A DNA stretch of 64,000 nt from Emticicia sp. C21. Lineage in GTDB: Bacteria > Bacteroidota > Bacteroidia > Cytophagales > Spirosomataceae. This document shows positions 44,795-52,865 of this stretch, piece by piece (position 1 is the stretch's first letter; every line of letters starts with the position of its first letter). The notes below the pieces were generated by a model. That model was not told where the DNA came from and ran no database searches. It saw nothing but the letters and a program-made list of their open reading frames with translations. A program made the position numbers and the translations under genes. The DNA lies in assembly GCF_003418935.1 (NCBI RefSeq), contig NZ_QVMT01000004.1:124282-188281 (forward strand), in the 5' to 3' direction.

Positions 44795-47233
44795 CTACTC
44801 CGTCTTCAACGATTTCACAGGATTCATCAAGGCTGATTTAATAGCCTGATAACTTACGGTCAGGATAGCAATAGCCACTGCGATTACCCCCGCTAATGCA
44901 AAAACCCACCACTCTATTTCTATACGATAGGTAAAATCAGTGAGCCATTTATTCATTAACCACCAGGCTATCGGGCTGGCAACCAATAAGGCAATGACTA
45001 CCAATTTAATAAAGTCTTTGGTTAAAAGCGTAGTGATGCTGAATACTGATGCACCTAATACTTTGCGGATACCTACCTCTTTGGTACGTTGTTCAGAAAT
45101 GTAGGTTACCAATCCGAATAAGCCTAAACAAGCAATCAGAACAGTAAGTATAGCAAATGTGATAGCTATTTTACCCACCCTTTGCTCGGCTCTGTACATC
45201 TGATCAAAACTCTCATCTAAAAAGCTATAGCTGAAAGGCATCTCAGGCGCCATAGCTCTGTATTTCTTTTCAATTTTATTGACAAGCCCCTGCAAATCAT
45301 CGGTGCGCACTTTAAATGCCATCGTCCAGTCGCTTTTGCCTAAGCGCATACTCAAGGGCCCGATGGTTTCGTGCATAGAAGAGAAATGAAAGTTTTCAAC
45401 TACGCCAACTATCTCGTAAGATTTAGTCTGACCTGAACCTGGAGGGCCGTCTGAAGTATACAGTTTTTTCCCAATAGGGTCTTCATAGCCTATTATTTTA
45501 GCCGTAGCTTCATTGATAATAATACCGCTTGAATCAGAGCCAAAATCTTTAGAGAAATTTCTGCCTTTTACAATTTTCATTCCCAGCGTAGGGATATAAT
45601 CATAGTCTATCCGCCAGGTTTGCATATTGAAGCCATTCTTCATATCCATCACCGCTTCTTTTGAGAAACTATTATCATTACGGGAAGAATTAGAAACTGG
45701 TAAATACGCTGCATTAGTGCCATTCTGCACACCTGCCAGTTTCATTACTTCATTCTTGAAAGATTCTGACTTCTGACCTAATGCACTTGTTCCATCAACC
45801 ACTAATACCTGATCCTTATTGAAACCTATATTTTTAGTCTGGATATAGTTTAACTGACGATACACAATAATAGTACTGATAACCAGAAAGATTGAAGTAA
45901 AAAACTGGAAGGTTACCAAAGCATTGCGAAAATTACTTTTCTGAAATCCGGCATTTACTTTGCCTTTTAGTACAACAATCGGCCTGAAAGAGGAAAGGAA
46001 AAATGCAGGATAATAACCTGCAAGAATACCTACCACGATAGGTAATAGCAATAAGAAAGGCAGGGTTTTTACAGAAAATAAGGTACCCAATGTAAAAGCT
46101 TTAGCTGCCAAATCATTAAAATAGGGTAATATCAGCCAGGTTAATAGTAAAGCTACCACAAAGGCCAGGTAACTCATCAAGGTTGACTCTGCCATGAACT
46201 GGCTCATTAAAGTGCCTTTACCCGTACCTAAAACCTTGCGAATACCCACCTCTTTCGCCCGATTGGCTGAACGCGCCGTTGAAAGATTCATGAAGTTGAT
46301 ACATGCCAATAGCAAAACAAAGAAGGCAACTGCCGAGAAGATATAAACGTATTGGATATTGCCATTCACGCCCAATTCCGGAAATCTATCTGATTTCAGG
46401 TGAATATCAGTCAATGGCATCAGGCTATACTCTAATTTATTACCAGATTTTCTGAATTCTTCTATGCTTTTTACCTGCATAAATTCTCTTGCCTGTGGCA
46501 CTACATATTTGACAATTACCTGCTCTAGCTTCTTCTCAAAAGCTTTATAATCAGACCCTTTTTTCAGAACAATATAGGTATGAAAGTTATGGCTTAGGAA
46601 ATTTCCGAATCCATAATCCACATTATCCATCGAAAATATCATATCAAAATGAAAGTGTGAATTCTTCGGAATATCTTTTATTATGGCAGTAATGTTGTAC
46701 TGTATTTTATCCTGAATACCTACTTCAAGGCTCTTGCCTAAAACATCGGTTGTACCAAAATATTTTTTCGCAGCACTCTCGCTAATAACAACTGTATTAG
46801 GTTGATCTAAGGCAGTTTTCGGATTGCCTGCTATCACAGGCAAGGTAAATACATCAAAGAGTGTTGAGTCGGCATAAACCACGTCATTTTCTGTAATATA
46901 CTCATTGCCTTTTTTAACAAATTTAGAGCCCTCGCTGGCATAGAATCTTACATATTGCTCTACTTCGGGATAGTCCTTTTTCAATACAGCCCCGGCAGGA
47001 TCGGCACTTACTGCCAATCGCAGGTCTGTACCACCGAAACGTATATCAGCCTCTAACCGATAAATTCTGTCGGCTTTTTCATGGAATTTATCATAGCTGA
47101 GTTCATCGACTACATATAATCCTATGAGTATAAAGCTGCTGAAGCCAATGGCCAGACCAGAGATGTTAATAAGCGAAAAAGTCTTGTTTTTCAACAAATT
47201 CCGCCAGGCGATTTTCAAGTAATTGCGTATCAT
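44795..47233 (-). CDS. FtsX/MacB-type ABC permease, array copy 5
   Basis: An 812-residue permease of the QQLNYIQ subfamily shared with copies 1 and 8. It starts MIRNYLKIAWRNLLKNKTF, has ACINFMNLSTARSANRAKEV after TM2 and LVTYISEQRTKEVGIRKVLG after TM6, and ends NPVKSLKTE. The second periplasmic domain keeps FSFLDESFDQMYRAEQRVG, the segment before TM6 that is conserved across the array. A 292-bp spacer precedes it, with a sigma-54-like element and one GTAC palindrome at the position of the distal site upstream of copy 7, so it may start its own transcript with copy 4. Confidence 0.92.
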   Translation of the reverse strand: MIRNYLKIAWRNLLKNKTFSLINISGLAIGFSSFILIGLYVVDELSYDKFHEKADRIYRLEADIRFGGTDLRLAVSADPAGAVLKKDYPEVEQYVRFYASEGSKFVKKGNEYITENDVVYADSTLFDVFTLPVIAGNPKTALDQPNTVVISESAAKKYFGTTDVLGKSLEVGIQDKIQYNITAIIKDIPKNSHFHFDMIFSMDNVDYGFGNFLSHNFHTYIVLKKGSDYKAFEKKLEQVIVKYVVPQAREFMQVKSIEEFRKSGNKLEYSLMPLTDIHLKSDRFPELGVNGNIQYVYIFSAVAFFVLLLACINFMNLSTARSANRAKEVGIRKVLGTGKGTLMSQFMAESTLMSYLAFVVALLLTWLILPYFNDLAAKAFTLGTLFSVKTLPFLLLLPIVVGILAGYYPAFFLSSFRPIVVLKGKVNAGFQKSNFRNALVTFQFFTSIFLVISTIIVYRQLNYIQTKNIGFNKDQVLVVDGTSALGQKSESFKNEVMKLAGVQNGTNAAYLPVSNSSRNDNSFSKEAVMDMKNGFNMQTWRIDYDYIPTLGMKIVKGRNFSKDFGSDSSGIIINEATAKIIGYEDPIGKKLYTSDGPPGSGQTKSYEIVGVVENFHFSSMHETIGPLSMRLGKSDWTMAFKVRTDDLQGLVNKIEKKYRAMAPEMPFSYSFLDESFDQMYRAEQRVGKIAITFAILTVLIACLGLFGLVTYISEQRTKEVGIRKVLGASVFSITTLLTKDFIKLVVIALLVASPIAWWLMNKWLTDFTYRIEIEWWVFALAGVIAVAIAILTVSYQAIKSALMNPVKSLKTE

Positions 47234-47359
47234 AATTTTTAAGTTAACGGAAAAAGGAGAAAGGAAAATGGAGAAAGGTGGTTCAATTAATTTCTCAATC
47301 TTGGTTACTCTTTTTCAATCGGTTTATGTTTAAAATATTACCATTATGATAGTTAAGAT

Positions 47360-47376
47360 GCAAAAAACACTCAAAA
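47360..47376 (-). promoter_or_regulatory. Sigma-54-like -24/-12 element upstream of copy 5
   Basis: On the minus strand this reads TTTTGAGTG, six T, then GC. Here the -12 GC is right but the -24 is TG rather than GG, the reverse of copies 1 and 7. The 17-bp length equals theirs. Confidence 0.35.
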
Positions 47377-47377
47377 C

Positions 47378-47420
47378 GTTACAGAAAATAAATACTTTTT
47401 ACACTATTTTTATCTGTAAC
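47378..47420. promoter_or_regulatory. Inverted repeat CGTTACAGA/TCTGTAACG upstream of copy 5
   Basis: A perfect 9-bp inverted repeat with a 25-bp spacer lies immediately upstream of the sigma-54-like element. It has no counterpart upstream of copies 1 and 7, so copy 5 may have an extra regulator. Confidence 0.45.
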
Positions 47421-47451
47421 GCCTTTATAATCAAAACTTCATTGCCACAAT

Positions 47452-47464
47452 GTACACTAAGTAC
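47452..47464. promoter_or_regulatory. GTAC-N5-GTAC palindrome upstream of copy 5
   Basis: The centre (47458) is 82 bp from the end of the sigma-54-like element, as is the distal palindrome upstream of copy 7. The proximal partner present upstream of copies 1 and 7 is missing here. Confidence 0.4.
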
Positions 47465-47504
47465 TCAATATGGCACAATTATCATTTTCTTCCAGTCTTA
47501 AGCT

Positions 47505-47516
47505 ACCCTTTAGGGG
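47505..47516. repeat. ACCCTTTAGGGG palindrome after copy 6 stop
   Basis: A variant of the CCCCTTTAGGGG repeat 10 bp after the copy 6 stop, behind CCCCCAGC on the minus strand. Confidence 0.6.
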
Positions 47517-47525
47517 CTGGGGGTT

Positions 47526-49973
47526 TTACTCAGTCTTCAAAGACTTCACCGGATTCATCAAAGCGGCTTTAATCGACTGAAAACTGATGGTGATAAGCGC
47601 AATGATTAAGGCAGAAATACCTGCTATCAGGAATACCCACCATTGTATATTAATTCTACTGGCAAAATCCTGCAGCCATTGGTTCATTACTCCCCAGGCA
47701 AGTGGGAAGGCAATCAGGGAGGCAATGAGTACCAGTTTCAGAAAATCCTTAGAGAGTAGCACTACAATGCTTGAAATACTTGCCCCTAATACCTTGCGAA
47801 CACCAATTTCTTTGGTACGTTGCAAAACATTGTAAGAAGATAAACCCAATAGCCCTAAACAAGCCACAAAAATGGCCAGCATAGCAAAAAAGCCGAATAC
47901 TTTTCCGAAGAGAATATCTGATTTATACTGACGATCGAAATGTTTATCAAGGAAGAAATAATTAAATGGATCGTTCGGAAAATAACGATTCCATAAGCCC
48001 TGAACCTCTCCCAGGGTTTTGCTAACATCAGCAGTTTTTAGTTTGATAGAATGAAATCCGCCATTTTGCAGGTTTATTCTCGCCACCATCGGGTTAACTG
48101 CTCTTTTCAAACTTTCCTGATGGAAATCTGCCATTACACCAATTACATTTACTGTATCACCACCGACAACTACTTTTTCGTTAATAGCCTTTTGTGCATT
48201 CTCTATCCCCAATGCTTTTACGGCCGATTCATTCAATAATATATTTTTGCGATGTTGATCTTCACCAAATTTTTCAGAGAAGGCTCTTCCCGCTACCATT
48301 TTCATATCATACGCCGGAACGAAATCATAATCCATCGACATGATGTACATAGTCGTGTTAAATTCTTTCGGTTTACGTATCCATCTTGCTCCATTGGTCC
48401 AATAAACTTCATCACCTGGTACAGTCGATGATAAGGTAATATTTTCAGCACCATTCAGTTTCAGTATATCGTTTTTAAATGGTTTAAAAGAAGATTGAAA
48501 CAAAGAATCCTGTACTGAACTCGCTCCCTCCAACACCAAGGTTTGTGCAATATCAACACCCAACTTCTGATTTCTCATATAGTTTATCTGTTGATATACT
48601 ACAATAGTGCCTATAATTAAAGCAATAGAGGCCGAAAACTGCGAAACAATTAATACCCGACGCATAGACACGCCACCTGTCAATCTAGGCATAATACCTT
48701 TTAGAACAATAATAGGTTTTACACCAGACATCACAAACGCCGGATACATTCCTGAGAGAAAAGTCCCTCCTACAAAAACAAGGAGCATAATTAGCCAGAA
48801 ACCTATGTTATTGCTAAAATTGAAGGTGATTTGTTGCTCTAAGAAATTACTGAAGGAAGGCATGGCAAAGTACGCAATGGTAAAAGATAGCACTAATGCC
48901 GAAAGATTAAGAATCAGGCTTTCCATCATGAACTGCCCTACCAATTGCTCTCTCAGAGCACCCATTACTTTACGAACACCCACCTCCTTAGCTCTTTCTA
49001 AAGAGCGTGCAGTAGCCAGATTGATATAGTTAGTCCAGGCAATAGCCAGAATAAAGAAGGCGATTAAAAATAACCAGGATACTGCCTGACCATTGCCATT
49101 CACTTCTGCTTCCTGATTAAAGTTGGCATATAAGTGAATATCTGTCATTGGCATCAGGTAAGCCTCCGTTCTGCGGTTACTTTTAGGGTCTCTTTTAGAG
49201 TTAATGTAACGGTCACATAATGACTGCATTTTTGCCTGTACCTGTGCTATAGTAGCATCCGGACGAAGCTTAAAATAAGTGTAGAAATCATACCAACCCC
49301 AGGCTGTTTCGGTAGCGTTTTCGGTATCACCCCTTTCTTTAAGAACTTTACCCAATGTGCTATAGGATACCAGATAATCAATGATCAGGTGAGAATTCTT
49401 AGGATAATCCTTAAAAACGCCTGAAACTTCAAAAGCACGCGGATTACCCATGCCGCCTACTTTTAATATTTTACCTAATGGATTTTCGTCAGCGAAATAC
49501 TTTTTAGCATAGCTTTCTGACAGCATTATCTTTTCGGGAGCATTCAGCGCAGTGGCAGAATTGCCCTTTACCATTGGTATCGTGAATATTTTCAATATAG
49601 AAGGGTCGGCAAAATAGCCTTTTTGCTCATTGAATTTTATATTACGTGCTTCGTTTGTAAGCAATATATTGGCATCAATCAGACGTCCGGCTTCTTCAAT
49701 TTCCGGAAATTCTTTCTTCATGGTCGGCGCAAATGCCGGATAAACCGTGGCCGATTTCCAAAGTAATTTGCCCTCGTTGTAATTATCTATACGTAAGCGG
49801 GCGATCCTTTCGGCGTCTTCATGAAATTTATCAAAACTACGCTCATAATTTACATACTGCAGAATCAGCAGACAGCAGGTCATACCAATAGCTAGGCCGA
49901 AGATATTCAGCAAAGTAAAACCCTTTCTTTTTGAAAGGTTTCTTAAGGCGATTTTTAGATAGTTACGTAGCAT
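47526..49973 (-). CDS. FtsX/MacB-type ABC permease, array copy 6
   Basis: An 815-residue permease, the longest here. It starts MLRNYLKIALRNLSKRKGF. The TM2 box is AWTNYINLATARSLERAKEV, so the ACINFMN of other copies is replaced. The second box is LSSYNVLQRTKEIGVRKVLG. The loop after TM5 is QQINYMRNQKLGVDIA. It ends NPVKSLKTE and keeps FLDKHFDRQYKSD before TM6. It is therefore a separate lineage within the family. It lies 83 bp after copy 7, across a hairpin, and ends 292 bp before copy 5. Confidence 0.92.
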   Translation of the reverse strand: MLRNYLKIALRNLSKRKGFTLLNIFGLAIGMTCCLLILQYVNYERSFDKFHEDAERIARLRIDNYNEGKLLWKSATVYPAFAPTMKKEFPEIEEAGRLIDANILLTNEARNIKFNEQKGYFADPSILKIFTIPMVKGNSATALNAPEKIMLSESYAKKYFADENPLGKILKVGGMGNPRAFEVSGVFKDYPKNSHLIIDYLVSYSTLGKVLKERGDTENATETAWGWYDFYTYFKLRPDATIAQVQAKMQSLCDRYINSKRDPKSNRRTEAYLMPMTDIHLYANFNQEAEVNGNGQAVSWLFLIAFFILAIAWTNYINLATARSLERAKEVGVRKVMGALREQLVGQFMMESLILNLSALVLSFTIAYFAMPSFSNFLEQQITFNFSNNIGFWLIMLLVFVGGTFLSGMYPAFVMSGVKPIIVLKGIMPRLTGGVSMRRVLIVSQFSASIALIIGTIVVYQQINYMRNQKLGVDIAQTLVLEGASSVQDSLFQSSFKPFKNDILKLNGAENITLSSTVPGDEVYWTNGARWIRKPKEFNTTMYIMSMDYDFVPAYDMKMVAGRAFSEKFGEDQHRKNILLNESAVKALGIENAQKAINEKVVVGGDTVNVIGVMADFHQESLKRAVNPMVARINLQNGGFHSIKLKTADVSKTLGEVQGLWNRYFPNDPFNYFFLDKHFDRQYKSDILFGKVFGFFAMLAIFVACLGLLGLSSYNVLQRTKEIGVRKVLGASISSIVVLLSKDFLKLVLIASLIAFPLAWGVMNQWLQDFASRINIQWWVFLIAGISALIIALITISFQSIKAALMNPVKSLKTE

Positions 49974-50007
49974 TTGAATATAGGGTTAAGAGAGAAAGGA
50001 AAACGGA

Positions 50008-50046
50008 GAAAGGAACAAGTAAAAAAGTTTTCCCCTTGTTCCTTTC
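50008..50046. repeat. Purine-rich inverted repeat between copies 6 and 7
   Basis: GAAAGGAACAAG (50008-50019) and its perfect complement (50035-50046) lie just after the copy 7 stop, set in longer GGAGAAAGGAA-type arms. The GGAACAAG core also forms the hairpin upstream of copy 7. No T run follows on the minus strand, so it is not a classical terminator. Confidence 0.65.
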
Positions 50047-50056
50047 TTCCCTCCAA

Positions 50057-52447
50057 CTATTCTGTTTTCAACGACTTCACTGGATTAGCTAGTGCCGCTT
50101 TAATGGCCTGATAGCTCACTGTCATTAAAGTCACGATTAATGCCACAACAAGCACTAATAAGAATACGCCTACACCAATGTCTATTTTGTAGGTATAGTC
50201 TTTCAGCCATTCCTTCATGGCATACCAGGCGATAGGTGAAGCAATAGCACAAGAAATGACAATTAACTTCACGAAGTCTTTTGAGAGTAAGCCCCAAAGG
50301 TTGGCAACGCTGGCTCCCAGTACTTTTCTTACACCTATTTCTTTCTTGCGTTGTTCAGCCATAAATGAAGCTAAACCAAACAAGCCCAGGCATGAAATGA
50401 AGATAGCTAATACTGAAATGATAGCAGCCAAATTGCCAATCAGCTCTTCGTAGTTGAATTTTGTGGCATATTCACTGTCTGCAAACTTATAGGCAAACGG
50501 AAAGCCCGGATTGTATTTATCGAAAATTGGTTTAATACGTTTGATAGCTTCGGCACTCGCAACATTCGGGTTGATTCTGACATTAATAAAATTTACCCAA
50601 CCTTTCTCGAATACGATAGTTAGCGGTGCAATATCACGATAAGGCGACTGCATCATTACATCTGCTACCACTCCTACTATTCTGCGATCTTTGCCATTCC
50701 ATTTTACCATTTCATCTACCGGATGTTTCAGCCCCATTCGTTTAACGGCGGCCTCATTCAGAATTACACCTGTAGAATCAGTCGAAAACTCTTTAGAAAA
50801 ATCTCTACCTTCTTTTAATTTTACACCTATTGTTTTTACATAATCATAATTGGTAGCAATGGTATTAAAAAGAACTGATTTTTCTTCCGGTGTTGAGCCT
50901 TTCCACTCCCAGCCATTATTATTACTGTAGATATCAGTTGGTGGCGAATTAGTTTCGCAAACAGATGATACCATTCCTGAAGCAATCAATTCGTTGCGGA
51001 GAGGCTCATAATTGTCAATCAGGTCTTTAGAAACTTCTACCGAAATAAGCCCCTGACTATTAAATCCAATAGGACGGTTTTTAGCATGCTGTATCTGCTG
51101 ATAGATAATCACAGTGCCAATCATCAGTACAATAGAGAAAGTAAACTGGATAACTACCAGAATTTTGCGTGGTAAAGAGGCATTCTTACCCACATGTACG
51201 CCGCCTTTCAGGATTTTAACAGGGTTGAAAGAAGATAGATAAAGGGCAGGATAGCTTCCGGCTAATAAACCTGTAAATAGTGTAAAACCTAGTATAATTG
51301 CCCAGAAAACAGGATTATCAAACTGAATACTCATCAGTTTTTCGGTCAGTTTATTAAAGTATGGCAACGAAAGTGCTACAAGAAGAAATGCTACTATCAA
51401 CGCCAGAAAAGCAATCAGAATAGATTCGCTCAAAAACTGGCCGATTAATTGTTTACGGGCTGACCCAACTGCTTTGCGTACACCCACTTCTTTGGCGCGC
51501 TTTTCCGAACGGGCAGTACTCAGGTTCATGAAATTGATACAGGCAATTACCAGAACAAAGATGCCGAAAATACCAAACAGCTTCACGTATCTGATGAATC
51601 CACCTGAGTTCACACCATCGGTAAAATCGGAGTATAAGCGCCATTTTTCCATTGGGTGTACAAAGACAGCAGGCTTAATGCTTTTTTGCATCAGCTCATT
51701 ATCTTTAAAATGGTCTAATACCACATTCTTGATTTTGGTACTGGTTTTTTCAGGGTCAACACCATCCTTCAGCTGTGCATACGCCTGCCATGAATTATTA
51801 CCCCAGTTTGTTTTATGAAATTTTGGAATCCAGTCGTAAATTTTTTCCTGTAAATGCCAGGGCATCAGATAATCGTATTGCAAGGTGGCGTTCTTTGGCT
51901 GTTTTTCTACTACAGCAGTTACCTTCAGATTCATTGTATTATCTACTCTCACTACCTTGCCAACAGGGTCTTGCTTACCAAAAAGAGCTTCGGCCGTTTC
52001 CTCTGTCAATACGATAGAATAAGGCTCTTTCAATGGGTCTTTATCTCCATTTTTAACTTTCAATGAGAACATATCAATGGCATCCTGGCCAATAAAATGT
52101 CCGAATTTCAAAAATTTCTGATTACCTACTACTAGTGAGCGGGTACTACCCCAGTCGCACATGGCTACAGCTTTAAAATCAGGGAATTTTGTTTGCAATT
52201 CATCTCCCATCGGGAAAGGGATGGCATCTTGTGTACCTCGTTTTCCATCAAAGGTCTGATGCATTTTAATCTGATAAAGCGTAGCATAATTGGCATGGTG
52301 CTTATTGGCCGACAGCTCGTCGTTTATCCAAAGACCGATCATCATAGCCACTGCCATACCTACGGCCAGACCAAAGACATTAATAAACGAGTAAACCTTA
52401 CTCTTAGCAAGATTTCTCCAGGCGATTTTTAAGTAATTGCGTATCAT
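50057..52447 (-). CDS. FtsX/MacB-type ABC permease, array copy 7
   Basis: A 796-residue permease of the QQIQHA subfamily (with copies 2, 9 and 11). The start at 52447 (MIRNYLKIAWRNLAKSKVY) is fixed by alignment with the other copies. A longer frame from 52567 would translate spacer repeats. The boxes are ACINFMNLSTARSEKRAKEV and LASFMAEQRKKEIGVRKVLG; the end is NPVKSLKTE. The first periplasmic domain starts NKHHANYATLYQIKMHQ, close to copies 9 and 11. A 418-bp spacer with a hairpin, a sigma-54-like element and two palindromic sites precedes it, so it probably heads a transcript with copy 6. Confidence 0.93.
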   Translation of the reverse strand: MIRNYLKIAWRNLAKSKVYSFINVFGLAVGMAVAMMIGLWINDELSANKHHANYATLYQIKMHQTFDGKRGTQDAIPFPMGDELQTKFPDFKAVAMCDWGSTRSLVVGNQKFLKFGHFIGQDAIDMFSLKVKNGDKDPLKEPYSIVLTEETAEALFGKQDPVGKVVRVDNTMNLKVTAVVEKQPKNATLQYDYLMPWHLQEKIYDWIPKFHKTNWGNNSWQAYAQLKDGVDPEKTSTKIKNVVLDHFKDNELMQKSIKPAVFVHPMEKWRLYSDFTDGVNSGGFIRYVKLFGIFGIFVLVIACINFMNLSTARSEKRAKEVGVRKAVGSARKQLIGQFLSESILIAFLALIVAFLLVALSLPYFNKLTEKLMSIQFDNPVFWAIILGFTLFTGLLAGSYPALYLSSFNPVKILKGGVHVGKNASLPRKILVVIQFTFSIVLMIGTVIIYQQIQHAKNRPIGFNSQGLISVEVSKDLIDNYEPLRNELIASGMVSSVCETNSPPTDIYSNNNGWEWKGSTPEEKSVLFNTIATNYDYVKTIGVKLKEGRDFSKEFSTDSTGVILNEAAVKRMGLKHPVDEMVKWNGKDRRIVGVVADVMMQSPYRDIAPLTIVFEKGWVNFINVRINPNVASAEAIKRIKPIFDKYNPGFPFAYKFADSEYATKFNYEELIGNLAAIISVLAIFISCLGLFGLASFMAEQRKKEIGVRKVLGASVANLWGLLSKDFVKLIVISCAIASPIAWYAMKEWLKDYTYKIDIGVGVFLLVLVVALIVTLMTVSYQAIKAALANPVKSLKTE

Positions 52448-52478
52448 AATTTTGAGGTATTGGAAAAAGGAGCAGGGA

Positions 52479-52517
52479 GAACGGAACAAGGAAAAGCAAA
52501 TACGACTTGTTCCGTTC
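52479..52517. repeat. 12-bp hairpin upstream of copy 7
   Basis: GAACGGAACAAG (52479-52490) and its perfect complement (52506-52517), extended by imperfect GGAAAAAGGAG-type arms, fall in the leader between the predicted promoter and the copy 7 ATG. In the RNA it could modulate translation. Confidence 0.65.
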
Positions 52518-52556
52518 GACGTTTTCCTTTCTCCATTTTCTATTGTAATTATAGCA

Positions 52557-52573
52557 TCTAAAGCCATGCCAAA
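52557..52573 (-). promoter_or_regulatory. Sigma-54-like -24/-12 element upstream of copy 7
   Basis: On the minus strand this reads TTTGGCATG, GCTTTA, then GA. The -24 half (TTGGCATG) is the best match of the three to the sigma-54 consensus TTGGCACG. The -12 is GA instead of GC. It lies about 110 bp before the ATG. Confidence 0.5.
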
Positions 52574-52589
52574 ATCACAACACTCTTAT

Positions 52590-52605
52590 TATCAACATAT
52601 TACAC
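52590..52605 (-). promoter_or_regulatory. Conserved GTGTAATATGTTGATA block upstream of copy 7
   Basis: This block differs by one base from the one upstream of copy 1 and has identical distance to the -24 GG. Conservation across otherwise different spacers implies function. Confidence 0.5.
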
Positions 52606-52622
52606 CCAGTTAAAAATAAAAT

Positions 52623-52661
52623 CCTGTCCGAAAATGGACAGGATTTCGTACAGTAACGGAC
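52623..52661. promoter_or_regulatory. Tandem palindromic activator sites upstream of copy 7
   Basis: CCTGTCC-N6-GGACAGG (52623-52642) and GTACAGTAACGGAC (52648-52661) have centres 22 bp apart. They lie about 88 and 110 bp upstream of the predicted start. Both palindromes share the GTCCG/CGGAC or GTAC halves found upstream of copy 1. Confidence 0.6.
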
Positions 52662-52865
52662 AAGCACTTCCGAAAGGTTTTATCATGATTCGTATTTATG
52701 ATTTTTTAAGCTAGCTTATACTAAACTTATATTATAATCATAAAATCAACCAGAGCAATTCATAACAAAAAATCCAAGGCAGATTTGAATGAAATAGAGA
52801 ATAAATAATCAAAAGGAAAAAGTCTTTGTTGGGTATGCCCATTAACCTTTATTCCATGCCCTTCG
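52662..52865. other. Rest of the copy 7/8 spacer
   Basis: About 200 bp of A+T-rich sequence between the activator sites and the copy 8 stop. A weak 9-bp inverted repeat (TTTATGATT at 52695-52703, complement at 52736-52744) is all I see; there is no convincing terminator for copy 8 and no gene. Confidence 0.4.

Noticed and set aside
52448-52567. A 40-residue N-terminal extension of permease copy 7
   Set aside because: It translates the purine-rich hairpin and lies across the predicted transcription start, and all other copies start at the MxxNY motif.
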